A stretch of DNA of 49,609 nucleotides, from positions 1 through 49,609 of the forward strand of contig NZ_JACJJG010000016.1 in assembly GCF_016899855.1 (NCBI RefSeq), in the 5' to 3' direction. Under the pieces are notes generated by a model. That model searched no databases. It was not told where the DNA came from and worked only from the letters and a program-made list of their open reading frames with translations. The position numbers and the translations under genes are program-made. Positions 33,959 through 42,639 of the stretch are shown here, one piece after another. Source of the stretch: Marseilla massiliensis. Its GTDB lineage: Bacteria; Bacteroidota; Bacteroidia; Bacteroidales; Bacteroidaceae. Each line of letters opens with the position of its first letter. Position 1 is the first letter of the stretch.

Positions 33959-36157
33959 TTATACCCTTATGATTTGCTTGACGCCTTTGACGTTGCGTAG
34001 CTTCTTGATAAGCTGCTCAAGTCTTGAAGTGTCTTCGACATTTACTACAAGATTTCCCCTGAACAGGCCGTCATTACTGTCGATGTTGATACTACGCATC
34101 ATTATTTTCTCCTCCTTTGAAATAATGCTTGTAATATTATTGACAATACCTATATCGTCGTTACCGATTATCCGCAAGGTCGTAGAATACTGCGAACTGC
34201 CCTTTCCACTCCATTTTGCCTTGACTATACGATAACCGAAACGCTTACGCAACTCCGGAGCATTAGGACAATCTTTCCGATGAATCTTTATTCCACCACT
34301 CACAGTAACAAAACCGAATACGTCGTCACCATAAATTGGATGACAACATTTTGCCAACGTATAATCCACCCCTTTCAGGTTTTTGTCTATGACGAGCACG
34401 TCATCACTGGCATACGTAAGCTCCTCGTTAGGGTTGTCAAAGTTGAATTCTTCTGCGCTGCGCGCCGGCACCTGCACAGACATATTGCCTTCATGGCGCT
34501 GCAATTCCTGATAAGTCTCTATCGCCTGGTTCAAGTCTACACTGCCATCAGCCAAATGGCGGTAAAAGTCATTGGCTTCCTTGAAGCCCATCTTTTTTAT
34601 CAAATGCGATATTACACTTTCATCAAATTCTATTTTACGGTTCTTCAAACGCCGCTCCAACATCTCTTTCGCGTAAGCCCCGTCTTTGATAACCTGCTCT
34701 TTCAGGGCCATACGAACCTTGGCCTTGGCACGGCTTGTCTTAACAATATTCAACCATTCCTGTTTCGGCCGTTGTGTGGCAGACGTCATTATTTCAACCT
34801 GGTCGCCATTATTCAACACGTGCCTGAACGTTACCACCTTATTATTTATACGGGCGCCGGTACATCTGTTGCCGATGTTTGAGTGAATGCGATAGGCAAA
34901 GTCAAGCACGGTTGCTCCCTTGGGAAATTTCATCAAGTCACCTTTCGGAGTGAAAACAAAGACCTCGTCTTCATACAAATCCATCTTGAACTGGTCTATA
35001 ACCTGCATGTCGTCCTTGTTTTCAAGGGCAGTGCGGATACTGTTCAGCCACTCGTCGAGACCACTCTCTCCCTTAATGCCCTTATAACGCCAATGCGCGG
35101 CAAGTCCCCTTTCGGCTATTTCATCCATACGTTCCGTACGGATCTGCACTTCCACCCATTTGTTTTCAGGCCCTAAAACAGTTATGTGCAAACTTTCATA
35201 CCCATTTGACTTTGGCACACTAAGCCAATCACGCAGGCGCTTCGGGTTGGGTTGGTACATGTTGGTAATTATAGCGAACACTTGCCAACATTGCACTTTT
35301 TCCTCTTCAAGCGGAGAGTCAAGAATTATCCTAATGGCAAACAAATCATAGATGCCCTCAAAGCCGCACTGCTGCTTCTTCATCTTCTGCCAAATACTAT
35401 GGATACTCTTCGTACGTCCCTTCATGTGGAATTTGAAGCCGACTTCTCTCAACTTCTTGTCAATCGGCGCTATAAAGCGTTCGATATATGCGTCACGGCT
35501 CTTCTTGGTCGCATTGAGTTTATCCTTGATCATGTAATATGCGTCATGTTCAAGGTATTTAAGGCTAAGGTCTTCAAGCTCACTCTTAAGCTTATACAAG
35601 CCTAACTTATGCGCAAGAGGGGCGTACAGATAGCTTGCTTCTTCGCTGACCTTCGTCTTTGCATCAACATTCTCAACGTCACGGATCTGCCTCATCAGGT
35701 TTACGCGGTCGGCTATCATGATTAATATGACGCGCATATCCTCGGCAAAGGAAAGCAGAAGATTACGGAAATTCTCACTCTCGATAACAGGACTTTTTGT
35801 ATACAACTCCTGGATTTTACACAAACCATGTATTATCTTGGCTACATTGTCTCCGAATATCTCCCTTATCCCTTCACTATCCTTGGCATCTGCATTTGTA
35901 CCGGCATAAAGGAGTATAGCCAAGACACCGTCACGTTTTAAGCCTATCTCCTCTACAGCGATTTGGGCAGTCTGCAAGCTCAGCAATATCGGATTCAGCC
36001 CAAATACATTGCGGCTTACGTTATTGCCTCTCAACTCATTTTTTATGTATTTAAACAATTTGCCCTCATCACCTTCTTTCAGCAATGAGCCGATACTTGC
36101 ACGTAACTTACGAACAAGGCTTAAAATTTCCCGTTTTTCATCGTTAGTGAATATCAT
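33959..36157 (-). CDS. RelA/SpoT-family (p)ppGpp synthetase with degenerate hydrolase site
   Basis: The 732-residue protein has the long RelA/SpoT layout. The HD hydrolase domain (about 50-160) is recognisable, but the catalytic HD..ED motif is replaced by YAGTNAD (84-90) and the upstream metal-binding His is missing (NPILLSLQTAQIAV); only the downstream ADRVNLMR remains. The synthetase domain (about 235-355) looks intact: KGRTKSIHSIWQKMKK, YDLFAIRII, NGYESLH, VEVQIRTERMDEIAERGLAAHW. A TGS domain (about 398-458), a Cys-containing finger (AKCCHPIYGDD, HRKDC) and a C-terminal ACT domain (about 655-732) follow. It should make and not degrade alarmone; a separate hydrolase must exist elsewhere. 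Confidence 0.93.
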   Translation of the reverse strand: MIFTNDEKREILSLVRKLRASIGSLLKEGDEGKLFKYIKNELRGNNVSRNVFGLNPILLSLQTAQIAVEEIGLKRDGVLAILLYAGTNADAKDSEGIREIFGDNVAKIIHGLCKIQELYTKSPVIESENFRNLLLSFAEDMRVILIMIADRVNLMRQIRDVENVDAKTKVSEEASYLYAPLAHKLGLYKLKSELEDLSLKYLEHDAYYMIKDKLNATKKSRDAYIERFIAPIDKKLREVGFKFHMKGRTKSIHSIWQKMKKQQCGFEGIYDLFAIRIILDSPLEEEKVQCWQVFAIITNMYQPNPKRLRDWLSVPKSNGYESLHITVLGPENKWVEVQIRTERMDEIAERGLAAHWRYKGIKGESGLDEWLNSIRTALENKDDMQVIDQFKMDLYEDEVFVFTPKGDLMKFPKGATVLDFAYRIHSNIGNRCTGARINNKVVTFRHVLNNGDQVEIMTSATQRPKQEWLNIVKTSRAKAKVRMALKEQVIKDGAYAKEMLERRLKNRKIEFDESVISHLIKKMGFKEANDFYRHLADGSVDLNQAIETYQELQRHEGNMSVQVPARSAEEFNFDNPNEELTYASDDVLVIDKNLKGVDYTLAKCCHPIYGDDVFGFVTVSGGIKIHRKDCPNAPELRKRFGYRIVKAKWSGKGSSQYSTTLRIIGNDDIGIVNNITSIISKEEKIMMRSINIDSNDGLFRGNLVVNVEDTSRLEQLIKKLRNVKGVKQIIRV

Positions 36158-36202
36158 CCGCTTCTTTTTTTAATTAACCTGCCAAGATTCCTGGTTGCGA
36201 CA

Positions 36203-36224
36203 ATGTCCGTTTATTGACGGACAT
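36203..36224 (-). promoter_or_regulatory. Hairpin in the leader of the RelA-type gene
   Basis: ATGTCCGT (36203-36210) and ACGGACAT (36217-36224) with a 6-nt loop lie between the probable start of transcription (about 36251) and the start codon at 36157. No T-run follows; it may affect stability or translation. Confidence 0.45.
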
Positions 36225-36257
36225 GCACTTTCAGTCGGCTTCTTGCCAACTGATATG

Positions 36258-36265
36258 CAAACTTA
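36258..36265 (-). promoter_or_regulatory. -7 box of the RelA-type gene
   Basis: TAAGTTTG on the minus strand, giving a leader of about 95 nt. No clear -33 box. Confidence 0.45.
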
Positions 36266-36382
36266 CATATTTTTTCCGAAAAACACCAGTTTCGCATTAC
36301 GTAATTTATAATTTGTAAGTTTTATTGCATAAAGTAATAACTTTTTAATGCGACAGAACACCTGTTTTTAATTAAAAAGCAT

Positions 36383-36390
36383 TATATTTG
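36383..36390 (+). promoter_or_regulatory. -7 box of the DUF4301 gene
   Basis: TATATTTG, with a leader of about 86 nt before the ATG at 36483. The -33 box is weak. Confidence 0.5.
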
Positions 36391-36482
36391 CAAGGAAAAC
36401 AGAACCAAAGCTAAATTTATGCCAAGGAAGTTCACGCTCCTTAAAAATAAAAATCATTAACCTAAATAAAAACACAGCACTT

Positions 36483-38000
36483 ATGTTATCACAAGAAGAC
36501 TTAAAACAGATTGCCGCCAAAGGCATTACTGAATCACAGGTTGAAACCCAACTTGAAGAATTCAAGCACGGTTTTCCTTTCCTTAAATTAGAGGCTGCCG
36601 CCGGTATCGGTCACGGCATTATAGCTCCTACAGACGAAGAGCGGGCAGAATATATCAAGGCATGGAACGATTATAAAGCTCAAGGAAAAAAAATAGTAAA
36701 ATTCGTTCCTGCCAGCGGAGCCGCAAGCCGTATGTTCAAAAACATGTTCGCCTTCCTGAACGCAGACTACAATGAACCTCAGACTGACTTCGAAAAGAAG
36801 TATTTTGACAATATTGAGAAATTCGCCTTCATTGACGAGCTTAACGCCGCATGCGTTAAAAACGAAGGAAAAGATGTTGCAGCCCTCATCGCTGACGGCA
36901 ATTATAAGGCTGTAGTAGCAAACATGCTTGAAGAAAAAGGCCTCAACTATGGCCAACTACCCAAAGGACTGCTGCTGTTCCACAAGTACCCGGAAGGTCC
37001 ACGCACACCACTTGAGGAACACCTCGTAGAAGGAGCGCTCTACGCAGCTTCAAACGGAGAGTCACATATCCACTTCACAGTAAGCCATGAACACAAAGCT
37101 TTGTTCGAAAAAAAGGTTAACGATAAATGCCGCATTTATGCAGACAAGTACGGAATTAAATACGATGTCACTTTCTCCGAACAAAAACCAAGCACTGACA
37201 CAATAGCAGCAAATCCTGACAATACGCCGTTCCGTAACGAAGACGGCTCACTTTTGTTCCGCCCGGGCGGTCACGGAGCACTTATACAAAACCTCAACGA
37301 CATTGACGCCGACGTGGTATTCATAAAGAACATTGACAATGTTGTACCAGATCGCCTTAAGGACGACACGGTAACATACAAACAGCTGATAGCCGGAATA
37401 CTCGTAACGCTCCAGGCAAAAGCCTTTGAATACCTGCGTCTGCTTGATACTGGCGAATACACCCACGAACAACTTGAAGAAATAATACGTTTCGTACAGC
37501 GTGACTTATGCTGCCGCAAGAACGACATAAAACAACTTGAAGACGCCGATCTTGTAATATACCTGCACGAAAAACTTGACCGTCCGATGCGTGTATGCGG
37601 TGTAGTAAAAAACGTAGGCGAACCTGGCGGTGGTCCATTCCTAACCTATAACCAAGACGGAACGGTTAGTCTGCAAATTCTTGAAAGCAGTCAAATCGAC
37701 AAGAGTAATGACGAATACATGAAGATGTTTACCGAAGGAACACACTTTAATCCCGTAGATCTTGTTTGTGCAGTAAAAGACTACAAAGGCAATCGTTTCA
37801 ATCTGCCGGACTATGTTGATAAGACAACCGGCTTCATCAGCAGCAAGAGCAAGAACGGACGTGAGTTGAAGGCACTCGAACTACCAGGATTATGGAATGG
37901 CGCGATGAGCAATTGGAGCACAATATTCGTTGAAGTTCCATTATCAACATTCAACCCAGTAAAGACAGTCAACGATCTGCTCCGTGAGCAACATCAGTAA
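36483..38000 (+). CDS. DUF4301 family protein
   Basis: The 505-residue cytosolic protein belongs to DUF4301, a Bacteroidetes family of unknown function. Recognisable stretches are VKFVPASGAASRMFKNMFAF (about 75-94), HKYPEGPRTPLEEHLVEGA, FRPGGHGALIQNLNDIDADVVFIKNIDNVVPDR and GVVKNVGEPGGGPF. The PASGAASRMFK loop and the GGHGALI...D.VFIKNIDNV pattern recall nucleotidyltransferase-type folds, which is only a suggestion. It has its own promoter and terminator and is therefore a single-gene unit. Confidence 0.9.
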   Translation: MLSQEDLKQIAAKGITESQVETQLEEFKHGFPFLKLEAAAGIGHGIIAPTDEERAEYIKAWNDYKAQGKKIVKFVPASGAASRMFKNMFAFLNADYNEPQTDFEKKYFDNIEKFAFIDELNAACVKNEGKDVAALIADGNYKAVVANMLEEKGLNYGQLPKGLLLFHKYPEGPRTPLEEHLVEGALYAASNGESHIHFTVSHEHKALFEKKVNDKCRIYADKYGIKYDVTFSEQKPSTDTIAANPDNTPFRNEDGSLLFRPGGHGALIQNLNDIDADVVFIKNIDNVVPDRLKDDTVTYKQLIAGILVTLQAKAFEYLRLLDTGEYTHEQLEEIIRFVQRDLCCRKNDIKQLEDADLVIYLHEKLDRPMRVCGVVKNVGEPGGGPFLTYNQDGTVSLQILESSQIDKSNDEYMKMFTEGTHFNPVDLVCAVKDYKGNRFNLPDYVDKTTGFISSKSKNGRELKALELPGLWNGAMSNWSTIFVEVPLSTFNPVKTVNDLLREQHQ

Positions 38001-38023
38001 GATTTATGTAAAATAACATATTG

Positions 38024-38060
38024 ACAGGCGTCATCACTTAAAAAGTGGTGACGCCTGTTT
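38024..38060 (+). terminator. Terminator of the DUF4301 gene
   Basis: A 16-bp stem with one G-T pair (38024-38039 with 38043-38058), followed by TTTCC; weak U-run but the stem is strong. Confidence 0.75.
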
Positions 38061-38189
38061 CCATATACCGGAGTATTTTCAAGGGACAGTAGATATTCAG
38101 TACGAAAACAGAAATCTATAATATAATTCCAAATAAAAAGACGGAAGCTAAGTTCTTGTAAACCAAAAACTTAGCCTTCGTCTTCCCTT

Positions 38190-38265
38190 GGGTGGAGGGT
38201 GGGGCTCGAACCCACGACATTCAGAACCACAATCTGACGCTCTAACCAACTGAACTACATCCACC
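38190..38265 (-). tRNA. tRNA-His (anticodon GTG)
   Basis: The minus strand reads as a complete cloverleaf: D arm GTTCAGTTGGTTAGAGC, anticodon arm TCAGATTGTGGTTCTGA with anticodon GTG, T arm GTGGGTTCGAGCCCCAC. An extra G lies before the acceptor stem (position -1) facing C73, the identity mark of tRNA-His. Position 6 appears mismatched (T-C). CCA is not fully encoded. Confidence 0.96.
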
Positions 38266-38297
38266 GTGTTAGATTGCTTTGAGTTTCAAAGCGAGTG

Positions 38298-38340
38298 CAA
38301 AGGTACGGGATTTATTTGAATTAGCCAAATAAATCCCGTA
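38298..38340 (-). promoter_or_regulatory. Promoter of tRNA-His overlapping a 15-bp inverted repeat
   Basis: Minus strand TTTG (38326-38329), 20 bp, TACCTTTG (38298-38305). The interval is filled by a perfect inverted repeat (TACGGGATTTATTTG 38304-38318 with its complement 38326-38340, 7-nt loop), whose outer arm also holds the -33 box. On the same strand it starts 18 bp after the secG stop, so it may also act as the end of that transcript. Confidence 0.8.
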
Positions 38341-38357
38341 TTTTTTTCATTTTTCCT

Positions 38358-38792
38358 TTAATTTGCGGGTGTTTTGGGTGCTTGCGGAGCTGTCGGAGCA
38401 GCATTACCCTCTGTCTGTTGCGTCGCAGGAGCAGCGTTTTCAGCAGCCTTACCTTGTTGTGCCGGAGCTGCTTGCTTAGTCTGGCTTGCACCAAATCCGG
38501 GCAGATTATTCGGATTTGTCTGCTGCTGTTCAGTTGCGTTACGCTCTATTACACTCTCGGAGTCGGTTGCCTTTGGAGCAACATAAGAGCACAATACGCT
38601 CAATACTACCATAGCTACGGCAAGTCCCCATGTCGTCTTCTCGATGACGTCGGTAGTCTTACGAACTCCCATGATTTGGTTGGATGAAGAAAAGTTTGAC
38701 GCCAGTCCTCCACCCTTAGATTCCTGGATGAGCACTATACCTATCATAAGCAGTGCCGCCAGTACGATTAAGATTACAAATAATGTGTACAT
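38358..38792 (-). CDS. secG: Preprotein translocase subunit SecG
   Basis: The 144-residue protein has two transmembrane helices (about 3-22 and 54-73) around the conserved loop ESKGGGLASNFSSSNQIMGVRKTTDVIEKTTW, which is diagnostic for SecG in Bacteroidetes. A long Ala/Gln/Pro-rich tail (about 85-144) is variable in the phylum. SecG assists SecYEG protein export. It is the last gene of the conserved block sigma-54 activator, lptE, TPR, secG; the gap to the TPR gene is 5 bp. Confidence 0.96.
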   Translation of the reverse strand: MYTLFVILIVLAALLMIGIVLIQESKGGGLASNFSSSNQIMGVRKTTDVIEKTTWGLAVAMVVLSVLCSYVAPKATDSESVIERNATEQQQTNPNNLPGFGASQTKQAAPAQQGKAAENAAPATQQTEGNAAPTAPQAPKTPAN

Positions 38793-38797
38793 TTCGT

Positions 38798-39553
38798 TTA
38801 TTTATATTTATTATTTATTATCAGTTTTTCCAAAAAGCGGATTTGGTCTGCAAAGTAAACATTTTTTTTTGGATAATTCAAATTTAAACGCTTAATAATT
38901 TCCAAAGCCTTTGAATATCGTCCTTGACGTATATATATTTGAGCCAATGTCTCCGTAAAATAGTTCTCGTCACCTTCTTTCTTGTCATTGCTCTCAAACT
39001 CGGGCGTATATTCCGGCTCGTCCTTAAGTTCTATACGACCACCGTCATTGTTGATGAAGTTGTCTATGAGATCTTGTCCACGCATAGCCGGTCGTTCGGT
39101 ATCTTGGTCCGCTTCGTCATCACCTTCGGTCTCAAGCAGGTACGATACGTAATCTATGGCCGCATCTGCTGGAGTCGGCTTTCTCTTCTTCTTTCCCTGG
39201 TTTACGGAATTCTCGCTATCAGCGGGTATCGAGTCAAGGAATTTGTCTATGAGCGATATCGTACGGTTACCGTCGTCTTTACGGCGTGGTTCTTCCGCCT
39301 TTGGCTTATCGGCAGCTCGTAGTTTGTAGTGGGCGGCCTCAACAAGATTGAACACCACCTCACGGTCTGTGACATAAACGGCCGAACGCCGCAATTCCTC
39401 ATCGAATGTCGGGTCGTGCAACAGATAAAGGTTTTGCAGGAGCAACAGCCTTGCCGTCTGATAATACGGGTACAAGGCAAGAAGCGAACGCAGGTCGTAC
39501 AGCGTCTCCTTGTCCATCAGCTCAGGGTGTTTTATGAGTTGCTCCAAATCCAT
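38798..39553 (-). CDS. TPR-like protein of the lptE-secG cluster
   Basis: The 251-residue cytosolic protein starts MDLEQLIKHPELMDKETLYDLRSLLALYPYYQTARLLLLQNLYLL, a helical pair, and ends with a tetratricopeptide-type repeat ENYFTETLAQIYIRQGRYSKALEIIKRLNLNYPKKNVYFADQIRFLEKLI. The middle (about 85-190) is acidic and low in complexity. It is found at this place between lptE and secG in many Bacteroidetes. Function unknown; a scaffold in envelope biogenesis is a guess from context. Confidence 0.8.
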   Translation of the reverse strand: MDLEQLIKHPELMDKETLYDLRSLLALYPYYQTARLLLLQNLYLLHDPTFDEELRRSAVYVTDREVVFNLVEAAHYKLRAADKPKAEEPRRKDDGNRTISLIDKFLDSIPADSENSVNQGKKKRKPTPADAAIDYVSYLLETEGDDEADQDTERPAMRGQDLIDNFINNDGGRIELKDEPEYTPEFESNDKKEGDENYFTETLAQIYIRQGRYSKALEIIKRLNLNYPKKNVYFADQIRFLEKLIINNKYK

Positions 39554-39570
39554 TTAAGTATATCTGTATT

Positions 39571-40083
39571 TTACCAGTTTGCAACCGTTGCGTTGAATAT
39601 CTGGTCGGTTATGTCCTCAACCATTTCGGTCACGAGCTGTTCCTGCACGGATGTAAACGACTGGGTTGTCTCGAATGTAGACGTAGCCGTAAACTGTCGC
39701 TCAAAATCCTCATTGTGGTTGGCGTTATTGGTAAACCTTACGTTGACCGTCATTGACAGTTCCGCCTGTGCAGAAGTACCCTCGGCGGTAACGGCCTTGT
39801 TGCGCTGCGAGTACTGGGTTATCTCGCCTTCTATCTTAAGGTCGCCGTTACGCTTCACCTGTATCAGGCGTGTATGATTGGCGAAGATGTCCTTCAGCTG
39901 GTTGTTGAATATGCTCCCCATCGGCGCCCACACATAACTTGAGCGTATCGGGAAATCAGCTATTTCAATGGTCTTCGTCTTTGAATAGTCGATACTTGCG
40001 CCATTAAAACTGTATTTAACGCTGCATGACACCAATGCTACTGCCATGACGGCAAACATCACCACCCTGTGCAGGCGTGACAT
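39571..40083 (-). CDS. lptE: LptE-family LPS assembly lipoprotein
   Basis: The protein is 170 residues from MSRLHRVVMFAVMAVALVSC, a lipoprotein signal ending at Cys20; a longer frame to 40134 would put 17 polar residues before the signal and overlap the upstream gene. The body YSFNGASIDYSKTKTIEIADFPIRSSYVWAPMGSIFNNQLKDIF is the Bacteroidetes LptE signature. LptE plugs the LptD barrel that inserts LPS in the outer membrane; lptD is not in the window. It follows the sigma-54 activator by 34 bp. Confidence 0.9.
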   Translation of the reverse strand: MSRLHRVVMFAVMAVALVSCSVKYSFNGASIDYSKTKTIEIADFPIRSSYVWAPMGSIFNNQLKDIFANHTRLIQVKRNGDLKIEGEITQYSQRNKAVTAEGTSAQAELSMTVNVRFTNNANHNEDFERQFTATSTFETTQSFTSVQEQLVTEMVEDITDQIFNATVANW

Positions 40084-40117
40084 AACGTGAATATTTATCC
40101 TGTCGTGCGATATTTTC

Positions 40118-41344
40118 TTATTTTTCAAGTCCATATTGCTTTATCCTTCTGTAAAGGGTGCGGTCGGATATGCCGAGTTCCTTGGCCGCCTTCTTGCGGT
40201 TTCCGCCGTTGCGTTCGAGCGCTTTCTCTACCATCTGCCGGCCGAGGTCTTCAAGGTTAAGGCTCTCTGGCTCGGATATTTCCTCGGCAACGGCATCCTG
40301 TACAACCGATGTTGGCCTTTGTGGCGCCGCTACTCCTGGTTCGTGGTTGGATATTATTGACGGCAGATTAGTCTCGCTATCCGTTACGGCCACGCTGCGC
40401 GATGAATTGAGCTGCTTTCTCAGGCTGTTCATCTCGCCGCGCAAATCGTTGACGTTGCGACGGAGTTCATACAATATCTTGTACAAAATCTCACGCTCAC
40501 TCTCGAACGAGTGGCTTCCTCCTTGCGCCATCGTTGTTAGCTGCATGCTCTCGGCGTCTTCCGGAATAAACTTATGTATGTCGTCGCCGTCTATTACCCT
40601 GTTCTCACTCAGCACGGACATCTGTTCGGTAATGTTCTTCAACTGGCGTACGTTGCCAGGCCACTTATATTTCAACATTACGGCCTTGGCTTCGTCTGTA
40701 AGCGTTATTTTCGGCAAATGATACTTCTCTGCCATCTGCATGACGAACAGACGGAACAGTAAAATGATGTCCTCACCACGATCACGCAGTGGCGGAATCT
40801 GTATTGGTATGGTGTTAAGGCGATAATACAAGTCCTCACGGAAGCGGCCTTCGCTTACGGCCTTGCGCATGTTCACGTTCGTGGCTGCTACGATACGCAC
40901 GTCGGTCTTCATTATCTTCTGGCCACCCACACGGATATACTCGCCCGTCTCAAGCACACGCAGCAGACGTGCCTGTGTGGCAAGTGGCAGTTCGCCCACC
41001 TCATCAAGGAATATAGTACCCTTGTCGGCAACGCCGAAATAACCTTCACTCTCGCCTATAGCGCCTGTAAACGAGCCTTTCTCATGACCGAACAGCTCGC
41101 TGTCAATCGTACCTTCGGGTATCGAACCGCAGTTAATAGCAAAATACTTCTCCCTGCGCCGCGGCGAGTTGTCGTGGATTATGCGAGGGATGATTTCCTT
41201 TCCCACGCCGCTCTCACCGACAATCAGCACGGACAAGTCAGTCGGCGCAACCTGTAGGGCTACGTCAATAGCACGGTTCAAACCGGAGCTGTTGCCCACG
41301 ATATTGTACCGCTGTTTTACCTTCTGCAGTTCAGTAGTGTTCAT
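40118..41344 (-). CDS. Sigma-54-dependent transcriptional activator
   Basis: The 408-residue protein has no N-terminal receiver or GAF domain: the AAA+ domain begins at about residue 14. Walker A is GESGVGKE (43-50), the sigma-54 contact loop GSFTGA (90-95) is in the normal form, Walker B is GTIFLDEVGE (109-118), and the arginine-finger region REDLYYRLN is present. A linker with a coiled-coil-like segment (about 290-320) leads to a Fis-type helix-turn-helix (about 370-405: GGNRKKAAKELGISDRTLYRRIKQYG). Without a sensor domain it may be regulated by level or by a partner. It leads the lptE-TPR-secG block, as in other Bacteroidetes. A TAACTTTG box (41353-41360) lies so close that the message would have almost no leader. 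Confidence 0.93.
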   Translation of the reverse strand: MNTTELQKVKQRYNIVGNSSGLNRAIDVALQVAPTDLSVLIVGESGVGKEIIPRIIHDNSPRRREKYFAINCGSIPEGTIDSELFGHEKGSFTGAIGESEGYFGVADKGTIFLDEVGELPLATQARLLRVLETGEYIRVGGQKIMKTDVRIVAATNVNMRKAVSEGRFREDLYYRLNTIPIQIPPLRDRGEDIILLFRLFVMQMAEKYHLPKITLTDEAKAVMLKYKWPGNVRQLKNITEQMSVLSENRVIDGDDIHKFIPEDAESMQLTTMAQGGSHSFESEREILYKILYELRRNVNDLRGEMNSLRKQLNSSRSVAVTDSETNLPSIISNHEPGVAAPQRPTSVVQDAVAEEISEPESLNLEDLGRQMVEKALERNGGNRKKAAKELGISDRTLYRRIKQYGLEK

Positions 41345-41498
41345 TTAGCTGACAAAGTTACACATTTTATTTCTAATTCTGCCACTTGCCATATGAAAAT
41401 TGTATTTTGTTAAAAGAAAAGCAAGTATAACATAACACCCAAACACTTCCGTATTTTTGTTAGAATGTGTAAAAATACGACGTAATGTGTACAATAAA

Positions 41499-41528
41499 TG
41501 TAGGTGACAACAATTATTGCCACCTACA
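41499..41528 (-). terminator. Hairpin past the 41.6-42.3 kb operon
   Basis: TGTAGGTG (41499-41506) and CACCTACA (41521-41528), with CAA/TTG inner pairs. It lies 65 bp beyond the stop of the 62-aa gene. The U-run on the minus strand is weak. Confidence 0.5.
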
Positions 41529-41592
41529 AAAAGACATTTTTTATAAAGTCTTCATTTTGATTATTATATATCAATAATCATCATTATCGTCA

Positions 41593-41781
41593 TTACTTTT
41601 TCAATGAGTTCATGAATTGCCGTGACAAAAACAACGGCATTATCAACCATACTGAAATGAAATGGAGAAAAGGTGGCAATGGCCTAAAGCCAGTTTTTAC
41701 CCTTGACAAATAGGTCATTGCAATTGATTTTGGAAGGCAGTACAGGTATATTAGGCCTATTATAATCCACAAGATTTTCAT
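41593..41781 (-). CDS. Small membrane protein, 62 residues
   Basis: Two hydrophobic segments (MKILWIIIGLIYLYCL and FLHFISVWLIMPLFL) are joined by a basic loop; the C-terminus is RQFMNSLKK. It starts 16 bp after the stop of the 180-aa gene, same strand, and is probably its operon partner. I do not recognise the family. Confidence 0.6.
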   Translation of the reverse strand: MKILWIIIGLIYLYCLPKSIAMTYLSRVKTGFRPLPPFLHFISVWLIMPLFLSRQFMNSLKK

Positions 41782-41797
41782 ACATGTCTTCTGATTC

Positions 41798-42340
41798 TTA
41801 TTTCATGCTTTCAATCACTTTACTCATTGCCGCCCTGAAATTGGCTTGCTGTCCTGATGAAGGGAACGGTATTCTCTCGTTGCACACATTGTAGCCAGCC
41901 TTTTTCAGGTCTTTGTAGAGGTAGTCAAACACTGTCACCTTAATTAATACTATAACGGTATTGGCCCGGTCTATGGCGTCCTCTTTCTCTATCTTGTCTA
42001 AGAATCGCCTTTTCAGATCACACCTTGCATACGTGTCATAGCAGCCATCTTCTGTCAGAGGAACGTCACTCAAGTCCATCAGGTATATGCCGGCGTCTTT
42101 CATCGTTTGCAGGATTTTTACCTTGTTGCTACGAATGAAGGCCACGTTGTCGGTTTTGCACAGGACTTTAGACAATTCAACAAAAAGGAAGTCTTTATCT
42201 TTAACGTCTTCATAATAGAAGAAACGGTCTAACGACGAAGGCGGTGCTTCCGCTACAAGGAGCAGGTTTACGTGCTCGGGTTTGTACTTTTGCCGTGCTT
42301 CGTTAATTCTTTCGGCAATGTTTTCAATGTCTGTCTTCAT
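41798..42340 (-). CDS. Uncharacterised protein, possibly uracil-DNA-glycosylase-fold
   Basis: The 180-residue cytosolic protein has LLLVAEAPPSSLDRFFYYEDV (about 26-46) and, near the C-terminus, CNERIPFPSSGQQANFRAAMSKVIES. The first segment is placed like the GEAPG motif and the second like the HPS motif of UDG-superfamily enzymes, with a strand VIVLIKVTVFDYL between. The catalytic Asp/His are not evident, so this is a remote, unproven similarity. The gene is preceded by a structured leader of about 290 nt with its own promoter and followed by a 62-aa membrane protein gene. Confidence 0.6.
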   Translation of the reverse strand: MKTDIENIAERINEARQKYKPEHVNLLLVAEAPPSSLDRFFYYEDVKDKDFLFVELSKVLCKTDNVAFIRSNKVKILQTMKDAGIYLMDLSDVPLTEDGCYDTYARCDLKRRFLDKIEKEDAIDRANTVIVLIKVTVFDYLYKDLKKAGYNVCNERIPFPSSGQQANFRAAMSKVIESMK

Positions 42341-42633
42341 GATTGTTTAGTTTTTACGCCTCCCATAAGGCTCCGATTAAGGTTGGCAGGGTTAATAAAC
42401 GGAAAGTGTGGAGCCTGTTGCTTACTATCCCGTGGAGGCTCTGGTAAAACCCTTGGACGTAATAAACAACAACCCCACACCTGTATATTCCCATACGGCA
42501 CACAGCCGCATGGAAATAACAAGTGATGAGCGTTGCCGCATAATCCCCGTCCAAGTTGAAATGTACCAGATTTCCACGAGAGGATAAAAGCGTAACACTT
42601 TCACCAATATGTCTGCCCGACACGTCGGGCTTA
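42341..42633 (-). ncRNA. Structured 5' leader RNA, candidate cis-regulatory element
   Basis: Transcription from the promoter at 42640-42670 would give about 290 nt before the ATG at 42340. Several helices can form: CTTGGACG/CGTCCAAG (42548-42555 with 42452-42459, enclosing the next), a 14-bp hairpin with G-U pairs (42505-42518 with 42486-42499, loop of 5), CCACAC/GTGTGG (42475-42480 with 42406-42411), GAGCCT/AGGCTC (42436-42441 with 42411-42416) and GCCT/AGGC close to the start codon (42368-42371 with 42358-42361). No T-run follows, so it is read into the gene. A 102-codon frame crosses it but lacks protein features. I do not recognise a named riboswitch. Confidence 0.6.
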
Positions 42634-42639
42634 TGGTTG

